From the NCBI GenBank assembly GCA_947650285.1, contig CANTFL010001463.1:248001-312000 (forward strand): a stretch of DNA of 64,000 nucleotides. Direction: 5' to 3'. The position numbers and the translations under genes were made by a program. How positions within the stretch are numbered: position 1 is the first letter of the stretch; each line of letters opens with the position of its first letter. The stretch comes from Hyaloperonospora brassicae. Lineage: Eukaryota; Oomycota; Peronosporomycetes; Peronosporales; Peronosporaceae. Below, one piece after another: positions 44,222 to 55,688 of the stretch. The notes below the pieces were generated by a model that saw only the letters and a program-made list of their open reading frames with translations, searched no databases and was not told the DNA's origin.

Positions 44222-45002
44222 ACTGGGGTAGCAACTGCGACATTCGTCAACAGTAAGGAAGAACAGAAGACGATGCTGGACATATGTTGACGAGAAGTTT
44301 GGATCATTGGTGCTATACGAGTGGTGCCAGATCATCATTTTGAATACAGCGATTGTGACGGCAAGGAAAACACTGACGCGGCTGTAATTTTTGCGCTGCT
44401 TCAATCTAAATTGGCGGTCTTTTGCCTGCCCGCGGTGCTTGTCGTGTGCTCACGTCTCGATCTGGACGCAAAACTCTTTTCGTGTCGTCTGGCTTTCTAT
44501 GGCACTGTCGACATGGTTGTGGGGTCAAGTAGTGAGGAGCTGAACACGCTGTCATCCATTCATCGCAGAGCTGTGAGCCTAGCTGATATGCAAATTGGTC
44601 GAATGAAGATCAGAGGTGGCTTGTGGACAAAGTGGTCGTGTCAAGAAGCGGTGGCAATGCAGACGGAAGTGAGGCAATCGGTCGTGACATGTTGTCGAAA
44701 GATAATAAGTGGGGCGTTTACCAGGGCTTGGCGGTGTTGATCAAGAAAGCACGCACATTGGGCATGTACTCGGGCCTTTTGGTAATACCGACAAGTTTCG
44801 CATTGCGTTGGTACCAAGTAGCAAGACGTCGAATGTGCACCAACATGTGGTCCCGGCTCCACGAGAGAAGCTCGTGTTGCGCTTGTTATAGTTAATCGCG
44901 TTGAAGGCACCAAAAGGACATAGAAAGCTACTCGGGGCTGCAGCACGTGCTTGTAAATAAGCATTTAGTCTGACGAACCTTCTTTACTCGTCTTCTTTCC
45001 AG
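44222..45002 (+). other. Decayed coding traces, unidentified
   Basis: Plus-strand frames at 44321-44740 and 44709-44891 have protein-like composition but overlap in different frames and match no known family. A good 3' splice site (TCTTCTTTCCAG) ends at 45002, just before the next frame, so they may be upstream exons of that gene. Confidence 0.35.
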
Positions 45003-45004
45003 AT

Positions 45005-45541
45005 ACTTTTTCGCCCTATCCGGAAGCTGCCCAGGCACCGATATCACTTCCAGATGACAAGCAAGTGTCAGTCGACACTGATGGGCTTACTACCTACAAT
45101 GTGCTCGCTGTTGACGCAGAAAATAATGCGCTTGCGTCAAGTGCTGCTTAACGTGGATCAATCGAGCGTCTAAAGGGTGAGACAAGTGCAACTGGAAGGA
45201 AACCGTTTGCCTTTGTTTCGGGGCTGTTCGGATACGAGCGGGAAGCACTTGATGTTGTAGGCTGCCGCGTGCGATGTATCGCTTGTGATAAGGAGAATGT
45301 GGATGAAGGCGAGATCGAAAGACCGTTCGGCAAGGCTGGAGATGTCGCGTCGACTTCTGCGGATGTGGAGGCACGAGTGCGAATGTGGGAGACCATGTTG
45401 AGTTGTATTGATACGCGTCGAACACTTTTGATGCAACCTTAAGCCGTTGAAGTTGATCGATGGGGCACCATCACAGCAAAAGCAGCTTATCGGTGCAGAA
45501 TATGCGCGCAGCTACTGGTGCTGACATCGCGACCGGCATGA
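45005..45541 (+). pseudogene. Unidentified gene remnant, two in-frame stops
   Basis: A single plus-strand frame of 178 codons without an ATG start begins right after the pyrimidine-rich acceptor at 45002. It is broken by TAA 45149-45151 and TAA 45440-45442 and ends at TGA 45539-45541. The middle part has the composition of a folded protein (FAFVSGLFGYEREALDVVG; VRCIACDKENVDEGE) and the end has a CxxC pair (YRCRICAQ), possibly metal-binding. I do not recognise the family. Confidence 0.4.
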
Positions 45542-48087
45542 TGATGGTCGTGCGTATCGATCCGCCACGACTGAACATGTGATCGTTGTACAACGCGTGT
45601 GTGCACCTTTAAATATTGCCACCGCGTGAGGTTGAAAGCAACAACGATGCAGTCAGACCTATGAAATGATTACTACTGCGATACGATCGCTGCATGACGA
45701 CAATGCTTTAGTCCGATGTTTCTACAGCATGTGTCAACTGATCAATGGAGATAGTTCGGGTTTGTCTCGCTGGAGTGTACGAGGCTTGAGAATAGTTTTG
45801 TTTAATCGATGTTAAGCATTAAACTTTGAAGGGTTCGAATGATGAAATGGCACTCTCAAGCCGATCATGCGTGAAAGCACAGTTTTAAAGCGCTTAACGT
45901 TCGGCACTCCTGGAGCTAGTACTCGGCAAGGCTGACACGTTGAGCAAAGAATTGGAATACCAGCATCATTATGTATGCAGTATATGCAACCCGGTCTTGT
46001 TCACGTCGTAGGTACTGTACGGATGTCCGAAATATGGCATATCTCGTAAAGGACGCAGAGTCATTGGTCGTGCTTCGGTCAGCACTGACCTTGGACAAGC
46101 ATTTTCAGCGATACCGGACCGTGCGGATACGTATGGAGTAATAGCAAGACATGAGAACAAGATTTGCGTGGATATTGTACCATCGGCGCAATTGACAAAG
46201 GGAGTGTAAATTGGCTACAAGCTGGCTATGCAGGTTCAGAAGACCGTTTGATTGTCAGCGCATGCGAACGCGTCAACTTGCACACATCTTTTCGAGAAAT
46301 GAACATAGTCGAGTCGTTTGCTACAACGGTCAAGCGTGCACAATAAACGTCGTTACTCCTGATGAGGCTTAACAAAAGTCAACTATTACGGGGTCGGACG
46401 TTTGGCAACTGATAGGTAAGCATGTCGAGGACTTCGTGAACCAGGATGATACTGTTCCAGAGGCAGCACGAGCGATACCAGGGTGTGCATGGAAGCTACA
46501 CGCTGCTTTTTCGGTTCCATTTTGCTTTGCTCGCTGAAGTGGCATCATGACATCTCAGCATCGATCGCATTGTGATGGTACTGGGCTTGCTGATAGCGAC
46601 GAAACTGACGACTGAACGACGCAGTGATTGAATTGCTCGCGTTGCGCATCATAGATGCAGACTGAGTTTCTGCATGTACGGGATGGGAGCGTTAGATATG
46701 TCTTGCTATTGGCTTTCGACAACGAAGCAGTGTTGACAATGTAGATCAAAGTGCCCCTAGCCTATGGACTTCCGTTTGCGCATTCAGTCTGCATGTGGCT
46801 CAAAATCCACAACTTGCTGCCCATAACGCTTTGTAGTGGCATCTTGACATGCAATGGAGACCGTGCTGCATCTGAAGAGGGTGCTGCAAGATACAGCCAG
46901 AATGTTGCGTCGCAGGCATTGCGAGGGTGGTTGTCTTATAACATCGCATATGTATGTGAGGGTCAGACATAACATTCCGAAAGGGATGGAGATCGACTGA
47001 ACGTTGCTGAGTGTTTTGTTGTTGAATGACATCTCTAGCCGAAAATGACCCCATCCGTGCTCGGTTGCGTACTCCTGTGCAGCGGTCCCGTAGCAATTTT
47101 TAGGCTACATTGGAAACCCGGCCACTCACTCTCGTATCGCTTGTCGAATTTGCCTATCCTTCGCGGGCTGGTGTAGCATGGCATGTGATCTTGCGACGAC
47201 GCTGCAGTTTGTTTTGCTAGCTCGGACTGTCGTGTCTTTTTCCACAGCATGTATGGATGATGATGGCAACATTTGCGATAGGAATCGAGCACACTGACTA
47301 ACATTGTACGCTTGTGGATGGTTCGAAGGCTCCTAGGTTATGGCACTGTGTGGCGGTGGTTCGCTGGCACGTCACCAGGAGCATCGGGTGATGTGGGACG
47401 AGTGCGTGTGACCTGACGAGCGCGATGGGGCATTATTGGCCAGGGAATCAGAGGAAGCTGGTAGTCCGCGCGACGAAGATAAGAACGACAAGACATCAAG
47501 AAAATATACGGTTATGTCAGCGTCAACTTTGAGGATAGCGATAGTAGCATTGTGACGACGCCTCCTTGGTGCTGAACCCCAGAGAGAGCGTTAGCGCGAA
47601 GTTGAACACGCTAGACATAGTATCATGTCAAGCTTGTGCTTTGTCAAGTAGCGAAACATGCTTAATTGCCTTTCGACACTGCGAAATATACAGCAAAACG
47701 ATAGCTGGCAGCATGAATTTTTCTGTTTGGCCGTCTAGAACTACCTCTCATCACTATACATCGCCACTCTCTTACCTTCAACACGAATAAAACCTACTCA
47801 CACGGGTCAACCCATCACATCTTTTGGTCTCGTCGACTTTGTCGTCTCATTTAAATAAAATGAATGCCTTGTCCCAATTGCCGCCACCCGCGCGCCCGTT
47901 TTTTGCGCCATTTTACTCCATTTTCAACTTGGCTCACCGCCGCGTCTCAGGCCACTTCTCTTACAGTCGACGTAGTCCATTTTCCATATCCACTTCGCTT
48001 AACGTTAATGAATGAATTGTTTTCCATGACACTCCGCCGCCGCCCCCCGTGCTTCTTTGTCATTTTCCATTCTGCTCCTCAGTCGCT
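45542..48087. other. No supported gene; scattered decayed frames
   Basis: A plus-strand stretch around 46018-46210 reads like protein (ISRKGRRVIGRASVSTD) before a TAA, and 46164-46346 is a short open frame, but nothing can be assigned. 46400-47900 shows only short frames. The last 150 bases are CT-rich and probably belong to the promoter region of the gene at 48088. Confidence 0.4.
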
Positions 48088-49107
48088 ATGAACACCACGG
48101 AAACGTTCATCCAAAGCACATGCAAAGAAATCTTGCATTCGTGCAGCGAGCTCCAACGCGCGAACGACGCGCTACAGGAACAAGTCATTTCGCTGACGCG
48201 CCTCAGTGCGCTGCGAGCGGACATGGCAAGGGTGGTAGAAAACGAGCGAGTCGAAGGTATCGAGTCGCGGCACAGGATGGAGAGTGAAGTGCTGGCGCTC
48301 CGGAAACGCGCCGAAAAGGCTGAGGCCACAAGTGCAAGACTGGAGAAGCAGCTGCTGAAGGCCACGCAAGGCCAGCTCAAGGTCCAGCGCGAGTCCGAGT
48401 TGCAGTTGGTACTGCAGCAGAAGGACTTCCAAGACAGCAGTGCGGAAGCGACGGGCGAGAACAAGGCACGTATGCAGCAGAAGACACATGTGAAGGCAGT
48501 CGCAGCGGCAACCACGACAACCACGACAACCACGACGCCTCGCGAGAAATCCAGAACCGGCCAAGATGAATGTGCTCGCGTGCTTGCAAGCGGCAAGGAC
48601 GTCGCTGCGAGAGTGGGCGCTGGGCCTACTGCTGGTTCCCGTGCGCGTGTTCGTCCAGCGACTACTGCTCGAGCGCGTGTTTGTGTGACTGCGAGCACAG
48701 TATCCACTCGTGCGCGTGTGGAATCCGCTGCTGCTGCCCGTGCGATCATTGCTGCGACTGCCGGCACAGGTGCTTCAAGGATTCCGTCAGCAAAAAAACA
48801 GACGCGCGTGAAGACCGGAGGAAGACGCATCGCGCTGGGCAACGGGTGTTAAGCCACACACACGTTGCCAGAAGAGGGCAACGGAGCTTCCGGGATTGGC
48901 GCTCCAGAGACCCATTGCTCTCTGTTGCGTCTCCCGGAGCTCATCGCTCACCGAAGGCTCCGGAACGTGGTGCAGTCAAGGCAGGCAGCAGACTTTGTTC
49001 GACAATGCGTTGCGATCCGCTTTGCTTCGGGGCTCATTACCCCCGTTGAAGCCGTGGAACGTGGCGTGTTTTTGGAAGAAGTTGAGCGTGGCATGCATTC
49101 GCAGTGA
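48088..49107 (+). pseudogene. Coiled-coil protein with one in-frame TAA
   Basis: ATG 48088 opens a 254-codon frame. Residues about 10-130 are a Glu/Arg/Leu/Gln-rich coiled coil. A Thr run near residues 140-148 is encoded by repeated ACNACN, and an Ala/Arg/Thr-rich basic segment follows. TAA at 48850-48852 ends it, but the same frame continues without break to 49107 and encodes a compact amphipathic domain (LPELIAHRRLRNVVQSRQ; FASGLITPVEAVERGVF). Either a 340-residue protein has gained one nonsense mutation, or the shorter protein is real and the rest is 3' relic. No splice pair of usual size removes the stop. Family not recognised; cytoskeletal or scaffold roles would be guesses. Confidence 0.55.
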
Positions 49108-50095
49108 CTGATGAAGACTCATTACTCTTCGTCATCATTGCGATTGCTTGCCACGCGTGCTGTTGGTGTGCTTGACTCCTACGTTCTAGAGCGTATAGGT
49201 GTCGATAGCCCCATGAAAGACAAACGAAAACGTAGATCTTATTGAAGTGAGTAACAAAACGAAGTGTATTATTACGATTGCAGTCGGCTTGTTCACGTTA
49301 GTCTACTCTTGAGCGAAAGAAGTTCCTCCGTGCTCGTCGATTGCCGTACAGTGTAGTAGTCCATGCTCGAACAAACAAGCAAATAGGCGCTACGCTGCGG
49401 CATTCGTGCCCCTTGCAAAGCGTCATAGCAAGGCACGTGTTGGAAGATATGCTTTCTGACAGGTCATCGAAGTTTCAGTGTTCAACTGCAAGACCTGTTA
49501 CAGGTACGCCCCGATCTCACCTGATTGGCTAATAAGCTGACAGGTAGGACGAAGATGTGACTGGTGGACGTATGGGTACGAGAGAAGAGGGTCGTCATGT
49601 CGGACTATCAGGAGGAGATCATGAGTGGGACAGCGATATCCGGACGACATTGTTTAAGACCAGCAGCACATGTTGATGGGCAGGCTAAACGTGTACCAGG
49701 TGTAACTTGACTTGATCAAGTGCAAAAGGTATGGTTAACAACCGACTGTAATTTACTCTCAACATATATTACTTTCACTTCCTACATCCTCAGTACAAGT
49801 GCGACCACAACACGTAACGATTCTCTGCACGTCCGTCAGACCAAAGACGGGCGAGCAGAGGTGGCCAACGTCGCGTATGCTCCAGTACACATACCATTTG
49901 ACGCCATTACCACGTGCGGACAAGACACAAGTGCACGAGAGGATGAACAGCAGTGCCCACATCGCAAGGATCGACAACTCGGCATTGACAGCAAACTGTA
50001 ATGACACCTCAAGTACTGGAGGGAAAGCGTCGACGACAGCGCGCACTTGCGAGCGCGTCTCCGGCTCGCCAGATAGACCACACCACCGCTTCTCG
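49108..50095. other. Intergenic, possible LTR-junction relic
   Basis: No gene supported. At 49697-49709 TACCAGGTGTAAC matches, in minus orientation, the primer-site/LTR junction of the gypsy family here, but the adjoining sequence is not a recognisable LTR. Confidence 0.4.
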
Positions 50096-52555
50096 TCACC
50101 TGCGCTCGGCATGCATCGCATCCTGTGTCTCCTTCTGCTCCTCGTCGACCAAACACCATCCGCGTCTTCGCGACACAATCCGGTGCGTCCAGTTTGTCTT
50201 CGCCGCCGCCGGGTCATTCGTGCCTGCGACGATGCCTTGGGCCACCTGGAGATTGCCCGCGTAGTAGACTTACCATAGCTGCACGAAGACCACACTGTAG
50301 ACCACGAGCAACGAGCCAAACGCGTTCGCCGTAAAGGTGGCAGCAGTATGGTCCCAGCTGCTGGACTCGGGAACACTCTTCTTGACCATGGGGTACAACT
50401 GGCTCATGACGAAAATGCCACAGAACATGGCAGACACGTAGTTCCACGGATTCGCCGCGATCGCGTACTCAACGAAACGAATGAGTGCCACTAGCTGACT
50501 GAACAGCAGCGTGAAGGATAAAAGCACGTCCGTGATATCTATCCACGACGTCTTCTGACCAGCACCCGTGTTTGCCCTTGACTTGTCCTTCCCCGCCACG
50601 CGCGCCTGGAGGGCCTCAAAATTGTCATCATCGTAATGAACGACAACGAAAGCCATGCCTGCTGCATACGCCACACGTTGATGTTGACGACTGCGCGGTT
50701 GACCGGTTGACCGGCAGGTTCAGCACCCAACGGCAGAACGTCACGAGCAAGAAAGTGTACAGGATCTTCGTTCCACGAGCGTAGATCGGCGCGTCAAACG
50801 TGCACAAGCAGTAGATGGCAATCGCCACGTAACGCAGGGCAGTAATCGAACCAAAAACGGGTGCAGCACCGAGTCGTAGAAAACATCTTGCGCGGGAACA
50901 CAAGGGACGGTTTCGGGTCCGGGGCAGGCACGCGCGGCAGACGCCAGTACAGGTCGACTTCGCGTCCATTTTGCATCAGCAGAATCTGCGCACCACCATT
51001 CACCCAACGCTTCTTCTAGTCCACAGCAGCCGCCACTGTTTCAGGAACAGCACCTCCGCACAATCGAATACGGCCCTTGGCATCGCTCTCGAAATCCTTT
51101 CGGAAGTACACCGAGTCCCAACCAGAAGTGTAGAGCACGTTACCCGTAAACGCATTTGCAGTCTAAGTACCGTACTGAATACCACCAATCGAGTCGAAGG
51201 CTCGGCGACAGAACACAGCATTCGAGCCGGCAAAAGCTGCCGAGTCGAAACCATCACGGCCACGCTGCACAGCGTCAACGAGAATGGCGTTCTTGTGCCC
51301 ACACCGGTCACACATGATCGTGAACTGAGCTGGTCCTCAAATTACTGAGGAGTCTGCAGAAGCCTGCCCGTACAACACGTGGGTCCACGAAATATCGTCG
51401 CTGCACTGAAGACCTCCACCGTCGACGGCCTCGCCTTCCGAGAAGAAGAACGAAAGCACCGCAAGAAAAAGCTTCGGATACGGCTTCATGTCGTTATCCA
51501 GAATCAGCACATACGTGCCGTCAGCACCTTCGTTGAACAAGCAATTGGTTATGTTTTCGAGCCTTGAGTGGGGCGTATCGGGCATCATTCGTCCAATGAA
51601 AGTCACACTCAGAATACCGCGCTCACGGAAGTCGAAGTAGTCCGAAAGCGAGCCGACAGAACAATCACGACGCTGCGCACCCTTGCCACCCTCTTTGCGG
51701 AGTTCACGGACAGAGCTGTGCTGGCGAAGCCACGTCTTCAAGCTTTCGTCGTCTTGCTCAGGCCCACTACACGCTCGTGCATGAGCCGCGCAGGGTCACC
51801 ACGCAAATCACCACAAATCGAACCACATTGGCGATCACCGTCACCTTCAAGTGGTCGATCGCAACCCACACAGACTTATAGTAACCAACATCCAGCACAG
51901 ACATGTCGAGGAGCTCGGGCGCATACTGCGGCGAAAGATAGTTCTTCAGTGTCTGCATCGAACCCGTGACCGGTTCCACGTAGTGACACAACAAGATGTC
52001 GACCATCGGCCACTGTTCCCTGGGAGTGGGCAGCTCGAAGTCGTCCATGTACCGCGCACCACGACAAATCGAACGCCACATACTGAAATTGAACAGCAGT
52101 CCCACAACGAAACTGAGAAACTCGCTGAAAATCATCATGGCGTACATGACCCACGACGTAAACGGCACGTTCCCGATACAGTATCCATCGCCCGCGTCTG
52201 CGTCAACGTTGACCGTCGAGCTGAAACACCCGTCCGTCTCACTAGCTGGCAACGTGTGTGTTACACGATAGCGTCGACCGCGCGTGGTCCCAAGGTACTG
52301 CTGCGCGTACACCGTCGTGAAGTAGTATAGCCAGACAACACCCGTAGCCGCCGTGCCAAAGTGAAACACGTGGAACATGCACTGCTCGATACTCGTACTT
52401 GCGGATGGATATACAAGTCTCAACAGACTCCGCCGCCATCGAGTACGTCGACGTGGCGATCGATCGAAACGACGGCTCGTGGTAGTTGCCGCGAGTCGTA
52501 CAGTAGCAACTTGTGGCGGGCATTCTTCTTGTCCGTCTGACTTCCCTGGTGCCAT
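50096..52555 (-). pseudogene. Cellulose synthase (oomycete CesA-like, GT2) pseudogene
   Basis: Reads as an oomycete-type cellulose synthase, a plasma-membrane GT2 enzyme that polymerises UDP-glucose for the cell wall. From ATG 52555: a membrane-spanning N-terminal region (FHFGTAATGVVWLYYF; VMYAMMIFSEFLSFVVGLLF), the first catalytic Asp in WPMVDILLCHYVEP, then in another frame the DxD box LDNDMKPYP (about 51482-51505). The third-Asp region reads TAN where this family has TED (51162-51151). The product-binding motif keeps KKRW, but the Gln of QxxRW is TAG (51018-51016). A further TAG lies at 51165-51163. C-terminal transmembrane segments occupy three frames (about 50970-50270) and TAA 50272-50270 follows QLW. 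With at least three frameshifts and four nonsense codons it is dead. Upstream exons or a PH domain are not visible. Confidence 0.85.
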
Positions 52556-52850
52556 CAGCACAGATCGAGTCGTAAGGCCACAAAACTGGCGATGCAAGTC
52601 TCTCGAGACTTCTAGCAACGGCACCACGTGTATGCAAAACTCTTCAAAATCAGCACTCTATCACCCCACAGCAAAGCAGACACAACACATGCGGCCAATA
52701 GCTTTGCTGGTCGGCACTCGCCATCCCTTGATCACGACGACACCAACAAGAGCAACTCCTTTCCAAAAACGTAGTGGTACATGTCCAGACTCCAACAAGT
52801 CCTCCACCCGGCAGGCAAGCAATTCACGTGACCCTGCCAGCTCTTTGCAT
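52556..52850. other. Short spacer between CesA and WBP2-like remnants
   Basis: No gene seen; probably the former CesA promoter and the missing C-terminal part of the WBP2-like gene. Confidence 0.4.
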
Positions 52851-53300
52851 CTATTGCCATTCCTTCATGCTGCATGCGTGAGTCGGCTTCCCGCTCGACA
52901 CTGCGGGAATATGTCGTACATCGGCTGTACCAAAGAAGATCGAGTCGAAGCGCCAGTCGCGGATACCGTACAGCGGCAAAGAAAAGCGCTGGTACGCGCT
53001 GGTCGCCCGTGCTCGGTCCGACACAAACACGAGGCGGTACGGTGAGACGTTGCAGCGTCCTCGACCACCGTCAAAGCAGCCGCACTGTCCTGGATAGCCA
53101 CTCCACGGCGCACACAACGACGAGCTCTCAGAGGCCAGCGACGGACACGCAAGCGAAGGCCCAGAGCCACGTACGTGCCGCTCTCGACGGCGAGCGTCAC
53201 GTGGCGAATGCGACATAAAAAGAGCGCATGGGGCGACACCAGCGACGGCAGTCGAGCGCCACCTGTCGGCCGCGGCTCGGAGCTCGTCGTTCGAGCTCAT
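52851..53300 (-). pseudogene. WBP2/GRAM-domain-like protein, truncated
   Basis: ATG 53300 starts a 149-codon frame. Its centre, SPYRLVFVSDRARA and FSLPLYGIRDWRFDSIFFGT, fits the GRAM-like fold of WW-domain-binding protein 2 (pattern TPYRxxFxS...PxxxxxD...FG). The upstream strand HVTLAVESGTYV is better in a neighbouring frame, suggesting a frameshift. A GTACGT...CAG pair (about 53184-53101) could alternatively be an intron. After FFGT the sequence stops matching and ends at 52851, without the rest of the domain or any PPxY tail. Probably a remnant of a membrane-associated adaptor. Confidence 0.5.
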
Positions 53301-53390
53301 GGCAACTTAGTGGCGCGACTCCACCCGCCACGCGCGACTCGTTGTCTCCAGGAAGTATCCAACCCCAACCGCCGGACAAGGGGGACAACG
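53301..53390. promoter_or_regulatory. 90-bp divergent intergenic region
   Basis: Only 90 bases separate the ATG of the WBP2-like gene (53300, minus) from the ATG at 53391 (plus), so they must have shared a compact bidirectional promoter, as is common in gene-dense parts of oomycete genomes. No TATA box is visible. Confidence 0.5.
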
Positions 53391-54220
53391 ATGCTGCGGG
53401 TGTCGTACGAAGGTGTCGACGTCGAGCTCCCCTCGAACGTGGCTACCATCGAGTCCGACGTGACGGCGGGGCCGCTCACGATCCACTGCTGCAACTTCAC
53501 GGGGGACGTCGTGTTGCGCCAACGTACGTACCGTCTGTGAGGATCGTGTGTGGGTGGGTGTGTACCGGTCGCGCGCGGGACCGACTCGACCGCTTCTGTC
53601 TTTTTCGTCCACTCATGGGTACATGTGTATGTGTGTGACATGTGACAGGCACCGCAGCTTCAAGTCGCGCATAGCCGCCGCCGCAGCAGACAGGCGCTTG
53701 TTCTCAGCAGCAAACGGAACGACCGAACGACGCGAGTGGTCCGAGGGATTACGATCGCGTGTCTCAAGCGGACGGTAAACGGCTGCGGCCGAGTTTCCTC
53801 AATGAAGCAGAGCAGACGGTACTGTTGGCTCAATTGAATGGACCGTCGAAGGAGCAAACCGCACCGGCAGACGATGTTTTGGTGCTACTGGAGAGAGCTG
53901 AAGAATGGACCAGAAGTAGGATTGGAGGCAGCTGGGGGCACGACCGGTAGTGATGCGTGGCGACGGAGAAGAAGCAGACACAAAGGTCGCTGACGGGGAG
54001 TGTGGTGGATCGCTTGTCGGCGTCACGTGATCTGAAGCAGTCGAGCGCTCGCAAAGCAGCACGTGCTTCCAGCACAGAGCGACACAATAAGCGCGAGGTG
54101 CAACCTGAACCTTCGCCGAGCAAATGCGTCGAGGAACGGGTCAGAGGCGTGTCAATGTCAAAGGCAGCAGCAGGTCTGATGGACCGTGTGTTTGTTTGTT
54201 GTTTGTTTGTTGTTAGGTAA
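53391..54220 (+). pseudogene. N-terminal part of a kelch-linked gene
   Basis: Exon 1 (ATG 53391 to 53523) is followed by an intron at 53524-53648 (GTACGT...TGACAG, 125 nt). After splicing, the frame hits TAG 53672-53674 and then stays open in one register through a polar region (ADGKRLRPSFLNEAEQTVLL; ERAEEWTRSR) to TAG-TGA 53948-53953. It resumes in the same register to 54220 with a basic, Ser/Lys-rich stretch. Constant register across about 570 bases despite three stops argues for one former gene. A GTTT-repeat tract at 54190-54214 marks a likely intron end. Function of this part unknown. Confidence 0.5.
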
Positions 54221-54279
54221 AGGAGAACGCAATGCGAGTGTCCTTGGTGTAGTCTTGCAAGTTAGTCGTGACTGCGTGT

Positions 54280-55438
54280 GGCTGAGGACACAGCGTGGGA
54301 GACGATCGAGTCGATAGGAAACGGCTCAACTGAGCGCTGGGGCCATACTGCTACCAAGATCTCGAACGACCGCGTGGTGACCTACGGTGGAATCGATGAC
54401 GACGAGTGAGCACTAGGGGACTTGCACGTGTTTGGCATGCAAACACACCGCTGGACGACTCCAATCAACTGCGAACCGATCCCGCGAACGTGGCACGAAG
54501 CCGTGCACCTGCCTCTCAAGAATGTAGTGCTTGTGTTTGGGGGCAAGCGCACGGAAAGCGGTGATGGTGAGCTTGCCGTTCTTTCCGACGTTATGGTACT
54601 GGACACCGAGTGCTTCCTGTGGTTTCCACCGGCCATTCGTGGGCCACCTCCGTCGGCAAGAAGCGGTTATACTTGCACTGCTATTGGGAACGAGGCCGTG
54701 GTGTTTGGTGGTAGAACAGGACGGAATCGGCGGAGCACGGTACACATTCTGGACACTGGTGAGCAAGAAAGGACGGCCAACGTGCGAAAAGCGACAAGTG
54801 TGCTGACGTTTCTGCTGCGATCGCTCTTGTTGCGGTTGTTGTTGCGGTTGTTGTTGTTGTTGTTACTGGTGTAGACGACTGGAACTGGAAGACGGCGCAA
54901 GCTGAAGGAAAAGCTCTTAGCGCTTGCACATATCATAGTGCTATCGCTATCGCTGTCGGCGACAAGATCGTTTACTTTGGAGGCAATAGCTTTTCCAAAA
55001 GCTCTAATGAGGTGCACGTGTTGCAAAGGAAAGTAGAAGAGACGTCAAGTGATCCAGTGTGGACGTGGTTTCAATCCCTCTATGGTTGGTACGCCTCCAC
55101 GAGATCGCACAGGTCACTCGACGACGCTTTTGGATGACGGCTGCATTTTTATCTTTGGCGGTTGGGATCCACAGCGGAACGATGCAAGTGCATTAACAAG
55201 TGTGTTCAGCGATTCGTTCATCTGAGACACGAAGTCATGGAAGTGGCAGTCCGGTGCTATCTGCAACCCAGACGATGGGCATACTGATGCATTGCCACGA
55301 GGACTTGTTGGACATGGCGCTACGATGCACAGCGATGGACGTATATACTTTTTCGGTGGCCAGGATGGCGCCGAACGCCGGCTCAAGGATGTTTGCATGG
55401 TTACGATGTCGCAAAGAGCTGGAAGACCAGACAAGTGA
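54280..55438 (+). pseudogene. Kelch-repeat protein pseudogene
   Basis: At least five kelch blades are readable through their Gly-Gly signatures: VTYGGIDDDE, VLVFGGKR, AVVFGGRTG, IVYFGGNSF, IFIFGGWDP and YFFGGQDG, spaced about 50-60 residues as in a six- or seven-bladed beta-propeller. Such propellers usually bind protein partners. An intron at 54759-54874 (GTGAGC...TGTAG, 116 nt, TTG-rich) joins the blades in frame. The gene carries TGA 54407-54409, a frameshift near 55090 and TGA after SDSFI (about 55222), and ends at TGA 55436-55438. It follows the 53391 frame in the same orientation and is probably its C-terminal half. Confidence 0.75.
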
Positions 55439-55688
55439 TGATGGAGATCGATTCAGCTACGACTGAAAGCATTCTATGAGCCAGTGTTGTTATGCAGTAC
55501 ATGGTACTGACTGCTGGCATCGACGGAGGAGGAATGGGCGAGAATACACGTATGCAACGACAATTGTGGATATGCTTTTGTGTCTTTAGGTGGAGTTTTC
55601 CAGACGGACAAGAATGTGCATAGTAGAGGTGCAACATCGATCACGTAGACAGGAACAAGGGATATCAGTCGAATAGCACTAGAGCCCT

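Noticed and set aside
48060..48842. 260-codon minus-strand frame opposite the coiled-coil gene
   Set aside because: Mirrors the biased codon content of the plus-strand gene; low-complexity Ser/Val/Ala composition, no domain.
49759..50376. 205-codon minus-strand frame at the end of CesA
   Set aside because: It lies in a different frame from the recognisable CesA C-terminal segments and has Cys/Arg-rich random composition.
52377..53045. 222-codon plus-strand frame over the CesA/WBP2 region
   Set aside because: Antisense to two recognisable gene remnants and without any protein signature.
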